Assembly (NCBI RefSeq): GCF_003986955.1
Contig: NZ_PIPN01000001.1
Location: 806,001 to 870,000 of the forward strand
DNA from: Aliidiomarina sedimenti
GTDB lineage: Bacteria > Pseudomonadota > Gammaproteobacteria > Enterobacterales > Alteromonadaceae
Length of the DNA stretch: 64,000 nucleotides
Direction of reading: 5' to 3'
Part shown: in pieces, positions 50,094 through 58,605 of the stretch
Layout of the letters: every line of letters starts with the position of its first letter
How positions within the stretch are numbered: position 1 is the first letter of the stretch
Translations under genes and position numbers: made by a program
The notes under the pieces: generated by a model
What the model saw: only the letters and a program-made list of their open reading frames with translations
What the model was told of the DNA's origin: nothing
Databases searched by the model: none

Positions 50094-50127
50094 CAAAGCC
50101 GCCACCTTAAGTCAGGCGGCGGCTTTG
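50094..50127 (-). terminator. Hairpin after the M48 protease gene
   Basis: CAAAGCCGCC and GGCGGCTTTG form a perfect 10-bp stem with a 14-base loop. The T-tail on the minus strand is weak (TTTGTTGTG), so termination is likely but not certain. Confidence 0.6.
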
Positions 50128-50164
50128 CAACAAGCACGTGTTGTTCTTTGATATAACTAAAAGT

Positions 50165-51007
50165 TCAGGCTTCAGGCTTTTCTTTGTGTGCCCACTCCGG
50201 TGCCTTACAGGTCGGCGCCGCACGCTCCGCCAGACGAGCTTCATAAGCCGGCATCACCGAGGGTAGCTGTTCGTTGAGGGCATCAATACGTGAGCCAGGC
50301 GACGGGTGAGTCGATAGCATCTCCGGTGTCCCTCCGCTACCAAGCGCCTGCATGTTTTGCCACAGTTTCGGCGCTTCCTTGGGGTCAAAACCTGCATCCG
50401 CCATCAGCTCCATACCTATTTCATCAGCCTCAGACTCGTGCCGGCGGCTGTATGGCAGCATATAGCCGACCTGGGCGCCAATACCAAGCCCCGCCATAAT
50501 GAGGCTGCGCTGCTGCGGAGAGCGGTCAGCAAAGGCAAAATCAGCGCCCAGCAAGCCTGCGGTAACCAGCAGGTTTTGTGACACCCGCTCATTACTGTGC
50601 TCCGCCATCACATGACCGATTTCATGGCCCATCACTGCAGCCAGCTGATGCTGGTTATCAGCCAGCCGCATCATGCCGACATACATTCCAATGTAGCCAC
50701 CAGGCAAGGCAAACGCATTGACCATCTCCGAATCAAAGATCTCGACTTCCCAGCTGTCAATCTGGTACTCCTCTGGCAGGACTTCGACCAAAGCATCGGT
50801 AATACACTGAATATAGCGGTCGGCCTCGGCGTCCTGCAAAAGCGCTTCCTGCTGGCGAATTTCATTCCAGGAGTCAGCACCCATTTGATTCAGTTGTGAT
50901 GACGACAACAGGTTCAGCTGTGACCGTCCGGTCGGTGAGGTACTGCAAGCTGCCACAATACCGAGCGCGAGCACCGAAACAGTAAGTTTAGAGACAATAG
51001 ATTTCAT
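50165..51007 (-). CDS. M48-family metalloprotease lipoprotein (LoiP/YggG-like)
   Basis: A 280-aa zinc protease anchored as a lipoprotein. The signal ends at the lipobox IVAAC (C21). The zinc motif HEIGH is at 128-132, with the third ligand glutamate in HESEADEIG (about 195-203). The family phrase NAFALPGGYIGMYVGM precedes it. The small single-domain form resembles E. coli LoiP (YggG), an outer-membrane quality-control protease, more than BepA, which has an extra TPR domain. It is next to dnaJ, with a terminator between. Confidence 0.88.
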   Translation of the reverse strand: MKSIVSKLTVSVLALGIVAACSTSPTGRSQLNLLSSSQLNQMGADSWNEIRQQEALLQDAEADRYIQCITDALVEVLPEEYQIDSWEVEIFDSEMVNAFALPGGYIGMYVGMMRLADNQHQLAAVMGHEIGHVMAEHSNERVSQNLLVTAGLLGADFAFADRSPQQRSLIMAGLGIGAQVGYMLPYSRRHESEADEIGMELMADAGFDPKEAPKLWQNMQALGSGGTPEMLSTHPSPGSRIDALNEQLPSVMPAYEARLAERAAPTCKAPEWAHKEKPEA

Positions 51008-51062
51008 GCTATTCCTTCACGTTTAAGCCGTGTCTGAAGTATATGATAAACCCTTAAAAAGT

Positions 51063-51089
51063 AAAAAGGAGCAGTAAACTGCTCCTTTT
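51063..51089. terminator. Terminator after dnaJ
   Basis: AAAAAGGAGCAGT and ACTGCTCCTTTTA form a perfect stem with T-runs on both strands, 43 bases beyond the dnaJ stop. Confidence 0.9.
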
Positions 51090-51132
51090 ATAAACTCCCG
51101 GTTTATAATCACCGTGACATTCACCACTCAGA

Positions 51133-52278
51133 TTAGCTGGTTAAGTCATCAAAGAACTTTTTCACACCATCAAAAAAACCGCGCTCTTTTGGCCGGTAAC
51201 GGGCGGCTTCATCGCCTTTACCCATTGACTCATCGAGGCTACGCAACAGCTCTTTTTGTTTCTCTGACAGATTGACCGGCGTTTCAACCACCGCCTTACA
51301 AATCAAGTCACCAGTGACCCCATTTCGGACTGACTTAACGCCTTTGCCACGCAAACGGAACATACGTCCAGTCTGGGTCTCGGTCGGGATTTTAAGTTTA
51401 ACTTTGCCATCTAAGGTCGGCACTTCAACTTCCCCACCGATCGCTGCATGGGTAAAGCTAATCGGAACTTCGCAATATAAATTGCTACCGTCACGCTTGA
51501 AAATACTGTGCTCGCGAACGTGTACCTGAACGTACAGGTCACCCGCAGGCGCTCCATGCTCGCCCGCTTCCCCTTCACCGCTCAAGCGAATCCGGTCACC
51601 GGTATCAACACCAGCAGGTATTTTCACATTCAGCGTTTTGCTCTTCTCAACGCGTCCTTCACCATGGCATGTACGGCACGGGTTTTTAATGACTTTGCCG
51701 CGGCCACCACACTGTGGGCAGGCTTGTTGCACTGCGAAAAAGCCCTGACGCATCTGAATCTGGCCCGCACCATGACAATAATCACAGGTTTCAGCCTTCG
51801 AGCCTTTTGCCGCGCCACTGCCGTGGCAGTCGCCACATTCAGTCAGTGCTGGAATTTCCAGTTCAACGGTTTTACCGCGAACCGCTTCTTCCAGTGACAT
51901 TTCCAGGTTGTAGCGCAAGTCTGCGCCACGACTAGCCCGGGGGCCACCGCCGCCACGCCGTCCGCCACCAAAAATATCGCCAAATACATCGCCAAAGATA
52001 TCTGAGAAGTCAGCACCACCAGCACCTGCGCCAGCGCCACCACCTCGTGACTGATCAAACGCGGCATGGCCATACTGGTCATATGCCTGGCGCTTAGCAG
52101 AGTCACTCAGTATTTCGTAGGCTTCTTTCACATCTTTGAATTTGGCCTCTAACTCTTTGTCACCCTTGGTGCGGTCGGGATGATATTTCATTGCCATACG
52201 CTTGTAGGCTTTTTTAATATCACGTTCGTTCGCGTCTTTGCCTACGCCAAGGATTTCATAATAATCCGCTTTTGCCAT
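51133..52278 (-). CDS. dnaJ: Chaperone DnaJ
   Basis: A 381-aa Hsp40 co-chaperone of DnaK. The J domain (1-70) has HPD in MKYHPDR. A Gly-rich stretch follows (about 75-115). The zinc domain has four CxxCxGxG repeats ([32 protein letters not shown]). The C-terminal client-binding domains come next. Length is that of E. coli DnaJ (376 aa). dnaK lies 93 bases upstream in the same direction. Confidence 0.98.
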   Translation of the reverse strand: MAKADYYEILGVGKDANERDIKKAYKRMAMKYHPDRTKGDKELEAKFKDVKEAYEILSDSAKRQAYDQYGHAAFDQSRGGGAGAGAGGADFSDIFGDVFGDIFGGGRRGGGGPRASRGADLRYNLEMSLEEAVRGKTVELEIPALTECGDCHGSGAAKGSKAETCDYCHGAGQIQMRQGFFAVQQACPQCGGRGKVIKNPCRTCHGEGRVEKSKTLNVKIPAGVDTGDRIRLSGEGEAGEHGAPAGDLYVQVHVREHSIFKRDGSNLYCEVPISFTHAAIGGEVEVPTLDGKVKLKIPTETQTGRMFRLRGKGVKSVRNGVTGDLICKAVVETPVNLSEKQKELLRSLDESMGKGDEAARYRPKERGFFDGVKKFFDDLTS

Positions 52279-52316
52279 AACTACGTCTTCTCTGTCACCT
52301 TGCTGTTTACAAACAC

Positions 52317-52343
52317 ACGGGCGCCGCTTTCGCCAACGCCCGT
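52317..52343 (-). other. Inverted repeat between dnaK and dnaJ
   Basis: ACGGGCG and CGCCCGT form a 7-bp stem with a 13-base loop. There is no T-run. It may lower or process dnaJ mRNA relative to dnaK. Confidence 0.4.
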
Positions 52344-52371
52344 GCCATCAGAAGTTACTTCGCCAACAAGC

Positions 52372-54297
52372 TTATTTCTTGTCGTCGTCTTTCACTTCTT
52401 CGAACTCTGCATCAACTACGTCATCTGCAGCGTTGTTTGCAGCGTCAGCATCGGCACCCGCATCCGCGCCTTGTTGCTGCGCTTTCTGCTGGGCGATTTC
52501 CATCAATTTGGCCGAGGCTTCAATCAGCGCTTGCTGCTTGCTTTCGATTGCCTCTTTATCGCCTTCCTTGATAGCGTCTTCGAGTTCACTAATTGCAGTT
52601 TCAATCGGTGCTTTATCATCGTCCGACAACTCATCACCGGCTTCTTCCATCTGCTTACGGGTTGCATGAACAAGACCGTCAGCCTGGTTACGAACCTGCA
52701 CCATTTCTTCGAATTTCTTATCTTCTTCCGCATGAGCTTCAGCGTCACGCACCATTTTTTCAACTTCGTCTTCATTCAGACCAGACGAAGCCTTAATGGT
52801 AATTTTCTGCTCTTTCCCAGTGTCTTTATCTTTCGCTGACACATTCAGAATACCATCGGCGTCGATATCGAAGGTGACTTCGATCTGTGGTTGTCCACGC
52901 ATCGCTGAGCGGATACCTTCCAGGTTAAACTGGCCTAACGACTTGTTATCGCCAGAGCGCTTACGTTCACCCTGCAGCACATGAATCGTCACTGCCGACT
53001 GATTGTCTTCCGCGGTTGAGAACGTTTGCGACTGCTTCGTCGGAATCGTTGTGTTCTTCTCAATCAGCTTGGTCATCACGCCGCCCATGGTTTCGATACC
53101 CAGCGACAGCGGACATACGTCCAGCAACAGTACGTCTTTCACTTCACCAGACAGCACGCCAGCCTGAATCGCAGCACCAACTGCTACCGCTTCGTCAGGG
53201 TTAACGTCTTTACGCGGCGACTTACCAAAGAAGTCAGTAACCACTTCCTGCACTTTCGGCATCCGTGTCTGGCCACCGACCAGAATGATGTCATCCACTT
53301 CGCCTACTTTAAGATCAGCATCCGCTAAGGCCTGCTTCAGTGGCTCAAGTGATTTGCTAATCAAATCTTCAACCAGTGATTCCAGCTTCGAACGAGTCAG
53401 CTTGATAGCCAAATGCTTAGGACCACTTCCATCAGCCGTAATATAAGGCAGATTTACTTCCGTCTGCTGAGCTGAGGACAGTTCAATTTTGGCTTTCTCA
53501 CCAGCTTCTTTCAAACGCTGCATGGCCAGTGGATCTTTACGCAGGTCAATGCCCTGATCTTTCTGGAACTGCTCAACCAGGTAGTTGATAACGCGGTTAT
53601 CAAAGTCTTCACCACCTAAGTGAGTATCACCATTGGTCGCCAGTACTTCAAAGGTGTGTTCGCCTTCAACTTCATCAATCTCGATGATTGAGATATCGAA
53701 TGTACCACCACCTAAGTCGTACACCGCAATCACGTTGTCGCCTTTCTTGCGGTCCATGCCGTATGCCAGCGCTGCCGCTGTTGGCTCGTTGATAATACGC
53801 TTAACATCAAGACCTGCGATACGACCGGCATCTTTGGTTGCCTGACGCTGAGCGTCACTAAAGTAGGCTGGTACTGTAATAACCGCTTCGGTCACGCTCT
53901 CGCCAAGGTAGTCCTCAGCAGTCTTCTTCATCTTTTTCAGCACTTCAGCTGAGATTTGTGGTGGTGCTTTCTTTTCACCTTTAACCTCAACCCAGGCATC
54001 GCCATTGTCCGCTTTAACAATACCAAACGGCATAATGCCGATATCGCGCTGGACTTCTTCGTCTTCGAAACGACGACCAATCAGTCGCTTAATCGCGAAC
54101 AACGTATTCTGCGGGTTGGTTACAGCCTGACGCTTCGCTGGTGCGCCAACCAGGGTTTCGCCGTCTTCGGTAAACGCCACGATAGACGGGGTTGTACGAT
54201 CACCTTCCGCGTTTTCAATCACGCGCGCTTTTTCACCATCAAGTACGGCCACACACGAGTTGGTTGTACCTAAGTCGATTCCGATAATTCTGCCCAT
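52372..54297 (-). CDS. dnaK: Chaperone DnaK (Hsp70)
   Basis: A 641-aa Hsp70. The nucleotide-binding domain begins [12 protein letters not shown], with the second signature [13 protein letters not shown] near residue 195 and [11 protein letters not shown] at the linker. The substrate-binding domain and lid follow. It ends with a Q/A/D-rich stretch and an EEVKDD-type tail. The start is placed at the second ATG ([10 protein letters not shown]), as in the family; the frame has an ATG four codons up. A second sigma-32-type promoter stands in the grpE-dnaK gap. Confidence 0.98.
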   Translation of the reverse strand: MGRIIGIDLGTTNSCVAVLDGEKARVIENAEGDRTTPSIVAFTEDGETLVGAPAKRQAVTNPQNTLFAIKRLIGRRFEDEEVQRDIGIMPFGIVKADNGDAWVEVKGEKKAPPQISAEVLKKMKKTAEDYLGESVTEAVITVPAYFSDAQRQATKDAGRIAGLDVKRIINEPTAAALAYGMDRKKGDNVIAVYDLGGGTFDISIIEIDEVEGEHTFEVLATNGDTHLGGEDFDNRVINYLVEQFQKDQGIDLRKDPLAMQRLKEAGEKAKIELSSAQQTEVNLPYITADGSGPKHLAIKLTRSKLESLVEDLISKSLEPLKQALADADLKVGEVDDIILVGGQTRMPKVQEVVTDFFGKSPRKDVNPDEAVAVGAAIQAGVLSGEVKDVLLLDVCPLSLGIETMGGVMTKLIEKNTTIPTKQSQTFSTAEDNQSAVTIHVLQGERKRSGDNKSLGQFNLEGIRSAMRGQPQIEVTFDIDADGILNVSAKDKDTGKEQKITIKASSGLNEDEVEKMVRDAEAHAEEDKKFEEMVQVRNQADGLVHATRKQMEEAGDELSDDDKAPIETAISELEDAIKEGDKEAIESKQQALIEASAKLMEIAQQKAQQQGADAGADADAANNAADDVVDAEFEEVKDDDKK

Positions 54298-54377
54298 GAT
54301 GTTCTCCAATTCATTTGCAATTTGCTACTGAGTTGTCACCTAACTGTGGGTGACGGCTCTAAATTTCAATACCCTTA

Positions 54378-54405
54378 AAATGGGGGCGGTTATTTATTTT
54401 TAAAG
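54378..54405 (-). promoter_or_regulatory. Sigma-32 type promoter for dnaK-dnaJ
   Basis: Minus strand: -35 CTTTAAA (54399-54405), 13-base spacer, -10 CCCCATTT (54378-54385). The -10 is perfect and the -35 has one mismatch. The -35 overlaps the hairpin at 54403-54430. Confidence 0.75.
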
Positions 54406-54430
54406 GTCGAGACAAAAATTTCTCGACCTT
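54403..54430 (-). terminator. Hairpin after grpE
   Basis: AAGGTCGAG and CTCGACCTT form a perfect 9-bp stem, nine bases after the grpE stop. The T-tail is weak (TTTAAAAATAA read leftward). It may reduce read-through into dnaK. Confidence 0.5.
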
Positions 54431-54439
54431 ATTCAGCGA

Positions 54440-55072
54440 TCAGGCGGTCGTGTTGACACCAGACGTTGGCGCCCGGGACACCATCACCATTGCCGGACGT
54501 AATAAACGGCCGTTGAGGGTGTAGCCTTTTTGCATCACCGCCATCACCGTATTCGGTGCGTGCTCTTCGCTTTCCTGCATGCCCATCGCCTCATGATGCT
54601 CCGGGTTAAATGGTTGCCCCTGCGGGTCAACTACTTCAACGCCGAACTTTTCCAGCGTTGAAAGAAAACTTTTATAGGTCATATCGATGCCTTCGAGGAC
54701 AACCTTAATCGCGTCTTCTTCCGCATCCATTGACTGCATCGCCCGTTCAAGGTTGTCTACCACTGGCAGTAACTCGCCGGCAAACTTCTCCAACGCAAAG
54801 TCACGTGCTTTTTGCACGTCCTGCGCTGCACGACGGCGAACATTTTCCGCCTCGGCAGCCGCGCGCAAAGCTGCATCTTTACGTGCGCTCGCCTCGCCTT
54901 CGGCAGCAGCAAGTGCCGCTTCCAGTTCGCCAATGCGCTGCAGCTGGCTTTGTTCATCAGCCTGACCATTGGGCTGCTGGTTATCGGCCTGCTGCTCAGA
55001 TGATGGCGCTGCATCCTGAGGTTGCTGCTGATCCTGCGATTCAGCTGACTGTGAATTATCTGGCTTGGTCAT
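54440..55072 (-). CDS. grpE: Nucleotide exchange factor GrpE
   Basis: A 210-aa exchange factor for DnaK. A Gln/Ser-rich disordered N-terminus (about 1-40) precedes a long coiled-coil helix (about 42-110). A C-terminal beta domain has HHEAMGMQ and [15 protein letters not shown]. coli GrpE is 197 aa, and the extra length is in the disordered start. It leads a grpE-dnaK-dnaJ row, with a strong sigma-32-like promoter 74 to 101 bases before the ATG. Confidence 0.97.
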   Translation of the reverse strand: MTKPDNSQSAESQDQQQPQDAAPSSEQQADNQQPNGQADEQSQLQRIGELEAALAAAEGEASARKDAALRAAAEAENVRRRAAQDVQKARDFALEKFAGELLPVVDNLERAMQSMDAEEDAIKVVLEGIDMTYKSFLSTLEKFGVEVVDPQGQPFNPEHHEAMGMQESEEHAPNTVMAVMQKGYTLNGRLLRPAMVMVSRAPTSGVNTTA

Positions 55073-55145
55073 GAATGACTCCCTAAACGTCAGATTAACA
55101 AGGCGCTCTAGTTTTAAAACGCTATTCGTTGTTGGATGAACTACA

Positions 55146-55173
55146 CAATGGGGGCAGTTAGCAGCGATTCAAG
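55146..55173 (-). promoter_or_regulatory. Sigma-32 type promoter for grpE
   Basis: Minus strand: -35 CTTGAAT (55167-55173), 13-base spacer, -10 CCCCATTG (55146-55153). Compare CTTGAAA-N13-15-CCCCATNT: each box is off by one base only. Confidence 0.8.
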
Positions 55174-55272
55174 CCATTTTTTATATTCACTGCCATCTTT
55201 TCCACTCGCAACCAGCAGATGCTTGATTTAAACCGTTAAAATACGTACTTTGAAACAAACTTCAGGAGCGAG

Positions 55273-56169
55273 ATGCCAATGCCAGTCACTACCCCACCAT
55301 TTACCTGTATCGGTCTAATGGGTAAAGCAAGCATGCCGGAGGCTCAGCACAGCTTGATCGCGCTCTACCACGGCCTACTGGAACATGGCTGCCAAATTCT
55401 GCTTGAACACAGTAGCTGGGAAATGCTTGATCACCCGGCGGGCGCCGAACTTTGTAGCATTGATGAAATAGGTCAACGCGCTGATCTGGCAGTCGTCGTG
55501 GGTGGTGATGGCAATATGCTCGGGGCCGCACGTGTGCTCAGCCAGTATGAAATTGGGGTGATTGGCGTCAACCGCGGCAACCTTGGCTTTCTGACTGATC
55601 TCAATCCGGACGATGCACTGCAACCACTGCTCGAGGTATTGAAAGGCGACTACAAAACAGAGTTTCGTTATTTGTTGTCAGCCAGTGTCTGTCACGACGG
55701 CCAGCCTGCAGCTCGCAACAACGCCATTAATGAAATGGTATTGCACTCCGACAAAGTTGCGCACATGATCGAGTTTGAAGTGTACGTTGACGACGAGTTC
55801 ATGTTTTCACAACGTTCAGACGGTCTAATCGTCGCCACGCCAACCGGTTCAACTGCGTATTCTCTGTCTGCAGGCGGTCCCATTCTGACCCCTCATATGG
55901 ACGCTATGACACTGGTTCCTATGTTTCCGCACACCCTCAGCAGCCGGCCGATTGTGGTCGACGGTAACAGTCAGGTGCGTATCCGTATCGCCCACGACAA
56001 CGACCCTTTACACGTCAGCTGCGATGGCCACGTGACCATGGCGGTGCGCCCCGGCGACGATGTGGTCATCGAAAAGCATCCCCGTCAGCTGCGCCTGATC
56101 CATCCGCGAAGTTACAACTACTACCACGTGCTACGCAACAAATTAAAATGGGGCAGTCGTCTTTTCTGA
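55273..56169 (+). CDS. nadK: NAD kinase
   Basis: A 298-aa ATP-dependent kinase that makes NADP. The catalytic GGDGN motif is in [15 protein letters not shown] (about residues 75-89). The conserved [16 protein letters not shown] follows (about 195-210). Length matches E. coli NadK (292 aa). The start is ATG at 55273 behind AGGAG; ATG two codons later is possible. It is divergent from grpE and co-directional with recN, the same order as in E. coli. Confidence 0.97.
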   Translation: MPMPVTTPPFTCIGLMGKASMPEAQHSLIALYHGLLEHGCQILLEHSSWEMLDHPAGAELCSIDEIGQRADLAVVVGGDGNMLGAARVLSQYEIGVIGVNRGNLGFLTDLNPDDALQPLLEVLKGDYKTEFRYLLSASVCHDGQPAARNNAINEMVLHSDKVAHMIEFEVYVDDEFMFSQRSDGLIVATPTGSTAYSLSAGGPILTPHMDAMTLVPMFPHTLSSRPIVVDGNSQVRIRIAHDNDPLHVSCDGHVTMAVRPGDDVVIEKHPRQLRLIHPRSYNYYHVLRNKLKWGSRLF

Positions 56170-56195
56170 CGCCACAAATCCTGCTCCATGTGCGC

Positions 56196-56237
56196 TTTCG
56201 CTGATTCGCCAGCAAAGTGCTGAAGAAATCAGCGAAA
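56196..56237. other. 11-bp inverted repeat after nadK
   Basis: TTTCGCTGATT and AATCAGCGAAA form a perfect 11-bp outer stem. CAGC and GCTG form a smaller inner stem. No T-run follows on either side, so it may be a Rho-independent-like relic or an RNA-stabilising element. Confidence 0.5.
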
Positions 56238-56272
56238 AAAGTTTGCACTACTGGATAAACACTGTATATAGT

Positions 56273-56292
56273 TACTGTATAAATACACAGTT
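56273..56292. promoter_or_regulatory. LexA (SOS) box at recN
   Basis: TACTGTATAAATACACAGTT has CTG-N10-CAG spacing and agrees with the E. coli LexA consensus at 17 of 20 positions. It ends 27 bases before the recN ATG. A further CTGTATATA half-site begins 13 bases upstream (56262). Confidence 0.85.
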
Positions 56293-56318
56293 CATTTTTG
56301 CGTATATGAGGCGTATCT

Positions 56319-57986
56319 ATGTTAGTGCAATTACAGGTTCGTCAGTTTGCGATAGTTAAAGACCTGAATATCGAATTAAAAGCTGGGATGACTGCTATCA
56401 CCGGCGAAACCGGCGCGGGTAAATCCATTGCCCTTGATGCACTTGGCTTGTGTCTGGGTGACAGGGCTGAAGCCAGTATGGTTCGACCCGGTGCCGAAAA
56501 AGCAGAAATCAGCGCCGTTTTTGATATCAGAAACAATCTCCTTGCCCAACAATGGCTGCAGGAGCATGAACTTGAAGTCGACGACAATCACGACTGCATC
56601 TTACGCCGCACCTTGAGTAAAGAAGGCCGCTCTAAAGGCTATATCAATGGAGCCCCCGCGCCTATTAGCCTGCTGAAGGGGCTGGCCCCGTTACTGGTTA
56701 ATATTCATGGCCAGCACGAGCACCAGTTGCTCAGTCAGCCAGACCACCAGTTACGCTTATTAGATCACTACGCTGACCATTCCTCATTACTGCAGACAGT
56801 GCGCAAACAGTGGCGTGAATGGCAGCAACTGCGCAAAGAAAAGAAACAGATTATGGAGCGCTCTGAGCATCTGAGCGCACGTCAGCAACTGATTCGCTAC
56901 CAGGTTAAAGAATTGCAGGAGTTCAACCTGCAGGAAGGCGAGTTTACGCAAATTGAAACCGACCACCAGCGCCTGGCTCACGCCAGTACCCTGCGCGACG
57001 AATCAGCATTTGCCATTAACTGTATGTTCGACGGTGAGCACAACAATGCCTTTTCGCTGGTGCAAACGGTGATCGAACGGCTCAGCGAACAAACCAGTGT
57101 CGACGCGTCGTTACAGCCTGTGGTGGATTTACTCGCTGAGGCGGGTGTGCAAATTGAAGAAGCGGTCCGTGAGTTGCGTCATTACCATGACGACATTGAT
57201 GTTGATTCAGAGGAACTGGTGCAGCTGGAGAAGCGTATGACATCCGCTATTCAACTGGCAAAAAAACATCAGATCAGTGCTGAACAACTGCCTGAACTGC
57301 GCCAGCAACTCGAAGCGGAGTTGGCTGAAATAGAACAGTGCAGCGATAAAGCCGAGCATCTTGACGAAGCTCTGATCGAGGCCAAACAAGCCTTCATAAC
57401 TGCGGCCAACAGCCTTTCCCAGTCACGTATAAAATCAGCCACCAAACTGGCTAAAAATATCACAGAAAGCATGCAGCAGCTGAATATGAAAGCCGCCCAA
57501 TTTAAGGTCAGCGTTGATAGCAGTATTGAGCATGCCTCTGCATTAGGTATTGACCATGTTCTGTTTAACGTCAGTACTAACCCAGGGCAACCATTGCAGC
57601 CACTGCAGAAGGTCGCCTCCGGCGGCGAATTATCACGCATCAGCCTTGCTATTCAGGTAATTACCGCCCACCGCGCCAACACGCCTACGCTGATGTTCGA
57701 CGAAGTCGATGTCGGTGTGAGTGGCCCCACCGCTGCCACCGTAGGCTCACTGCTACGTCGTCTCGGCGAAACAAACCAGGTCATCTGTGTAACCCACTTA
57801 CCTCAGGTTGCGGCCAAGGCCCACCAACAAATGCGGGTCGAGAAGACCCATCGCAAAAACTCAACTGAAACCATTATGGTACCGGTACAAGGGGATGAGC
57901 GTATTATCGAAGTTGCTCGCTTGTTAGGGGGCGATGAAGTGAGTGAGAAAGCGCTCGCCAATGCACAGGAACTTTTAGCCAGTTAA
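56319..57986 (+). CDS. recN: DNA repair protein RecN
   Basis: A 555-aa SMC-like ATPase used in double-strand break repair. The Walker A motif is GETGAGKSIALDALG (about 30-44). The central region (about 150-380) is a coiled coil. The C-terminal ABC signature is ASGGELSRISLA, followed by Walker B-like LMFDEVDVGVSG. Length matches E. coli RecN (553 aa). A LexA box just upstream places it in the SOS regulon. bamE follows, as in E. coli. Confidence 0.97.
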   Translation: MLVQLQVRQFAIVKDLNIELKAGMTAITGETGAGKSIALDALGLCLGDRAEASMVRPGAEKAEISAVFDIRNNLLAQQWLQEHELEVDDNHDCILRRTLSKEGRSKGYINGAPAPISLLKGLAPLLVNIHGQHEHQLLSQPDHQLRLLDHYADHSSLLQTVRKQWREWQQLRKEKKQIMERSEHLSARQQLIRYQVKELQEFNLQEGEFTQIETDHQRLAHASTLRDESAFAINCMFDGEHNNAFSLVQTVIERLSEQTSVDASLQPVVDLLAEAGVQIEEAVRELRHYHDDIDVDSEELVQLEKRMTSAIQLAKKHQISAEQLPELRQQLEAELAEIEQCSDKAEHLDEALIEAKQAFITAANSLSQSRIKSATKLAKNITESMQQLNMKAAQFKVSVDSSIEHASALGIDHVLFNVSTNPGQPLQPLQKVASGGELSRISLAIQVITAHRANTPTLMFDEVDVGVSGPTAATVGSLLRRLGETNQVICVTHLPQVAAKAHQQMRVEKTHRKNSTETIMVPVQGDERIIEVARLLGGDEVSEKALANAQELLAS

Positions 57987-58128
57987 GCATAAACTGGCGC
58001 GAACTTTTTACCTTACACAGAGTCCATCTAATTGCGCCTGATGAATCTCGCCAGCCACTATTGCTAGGCTAGTAAACCTCGGGCGCTTTCGTTATCATCC
58101 AGCCATTCATTATAAAATGTGGTACGTC

Positions 58129-58476
58129 ATGAAAGCACTTATTCTAGCCATTGCTGTTGTTAGTCTGTCAGCATGTTCGCTTATTGACCCTTTGGTCTAT
58201 AAGATCAATATCCCTCAGGGAAACTTTATTGAACAACGCGACGTCGATGAACTGCGTGTAGGAATGAGCCGTGAACAGGTTAAATTTGTTCTCGGAACTC
58301 CGGTTGTCGACAATAGTTTTCGTAACGAGGACTGGGTTTATATGTACCGGATGAAACCTGGCCGTGGTGACGTGACCGTGCGCGAATTCCGAGTTCACTT
58401 CGACGATGACCTGCTTGCAGATATCAGTGGCGATTTCGACAAGCCGGAACAATTTGACGTCCCCCTGATTGATTAA
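58129..58476 (+). CDS. bamE: Outer-membrane assembly lipoprotein BamE
   Basis: A 115-aa lipoprotein of the beta-barrel assembly machine. The lipobox is LSAC (near residue 16). The mature SmpA/OmlA domain has the phrases VDELRVGMSREQVKFVLGTP and EDWVYMYRM, both typical. The start is ATG at 58129; an ATG four codons up is possible. Lnt, which finishes its lipid anchor, is encoded in the same window. Confidence 0.95.
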   Translation: MKALILAIAVVSLSACSLIDPLVYKINIPQGNFIEQRDVDELRVGMSREQVKFVLGTPVVDNSFRNEDWVYMYRMKPGRGDVTVREFRVHFDDDLLADISGDFDKPEQFDVPLID

Positions 58477-58605
58477 TGTAAAAAGTAAATCCAGCAGGCA
58501 CCTTGTTGTCGTATAGTACGAGAGTGGTTTCACAAGCGTTTCCAAAGGCCTGATCCCAACTTCTGAGCAATGCGGCTTAACCAAGGATAGTTAGTTAAGG
58601 AAACT

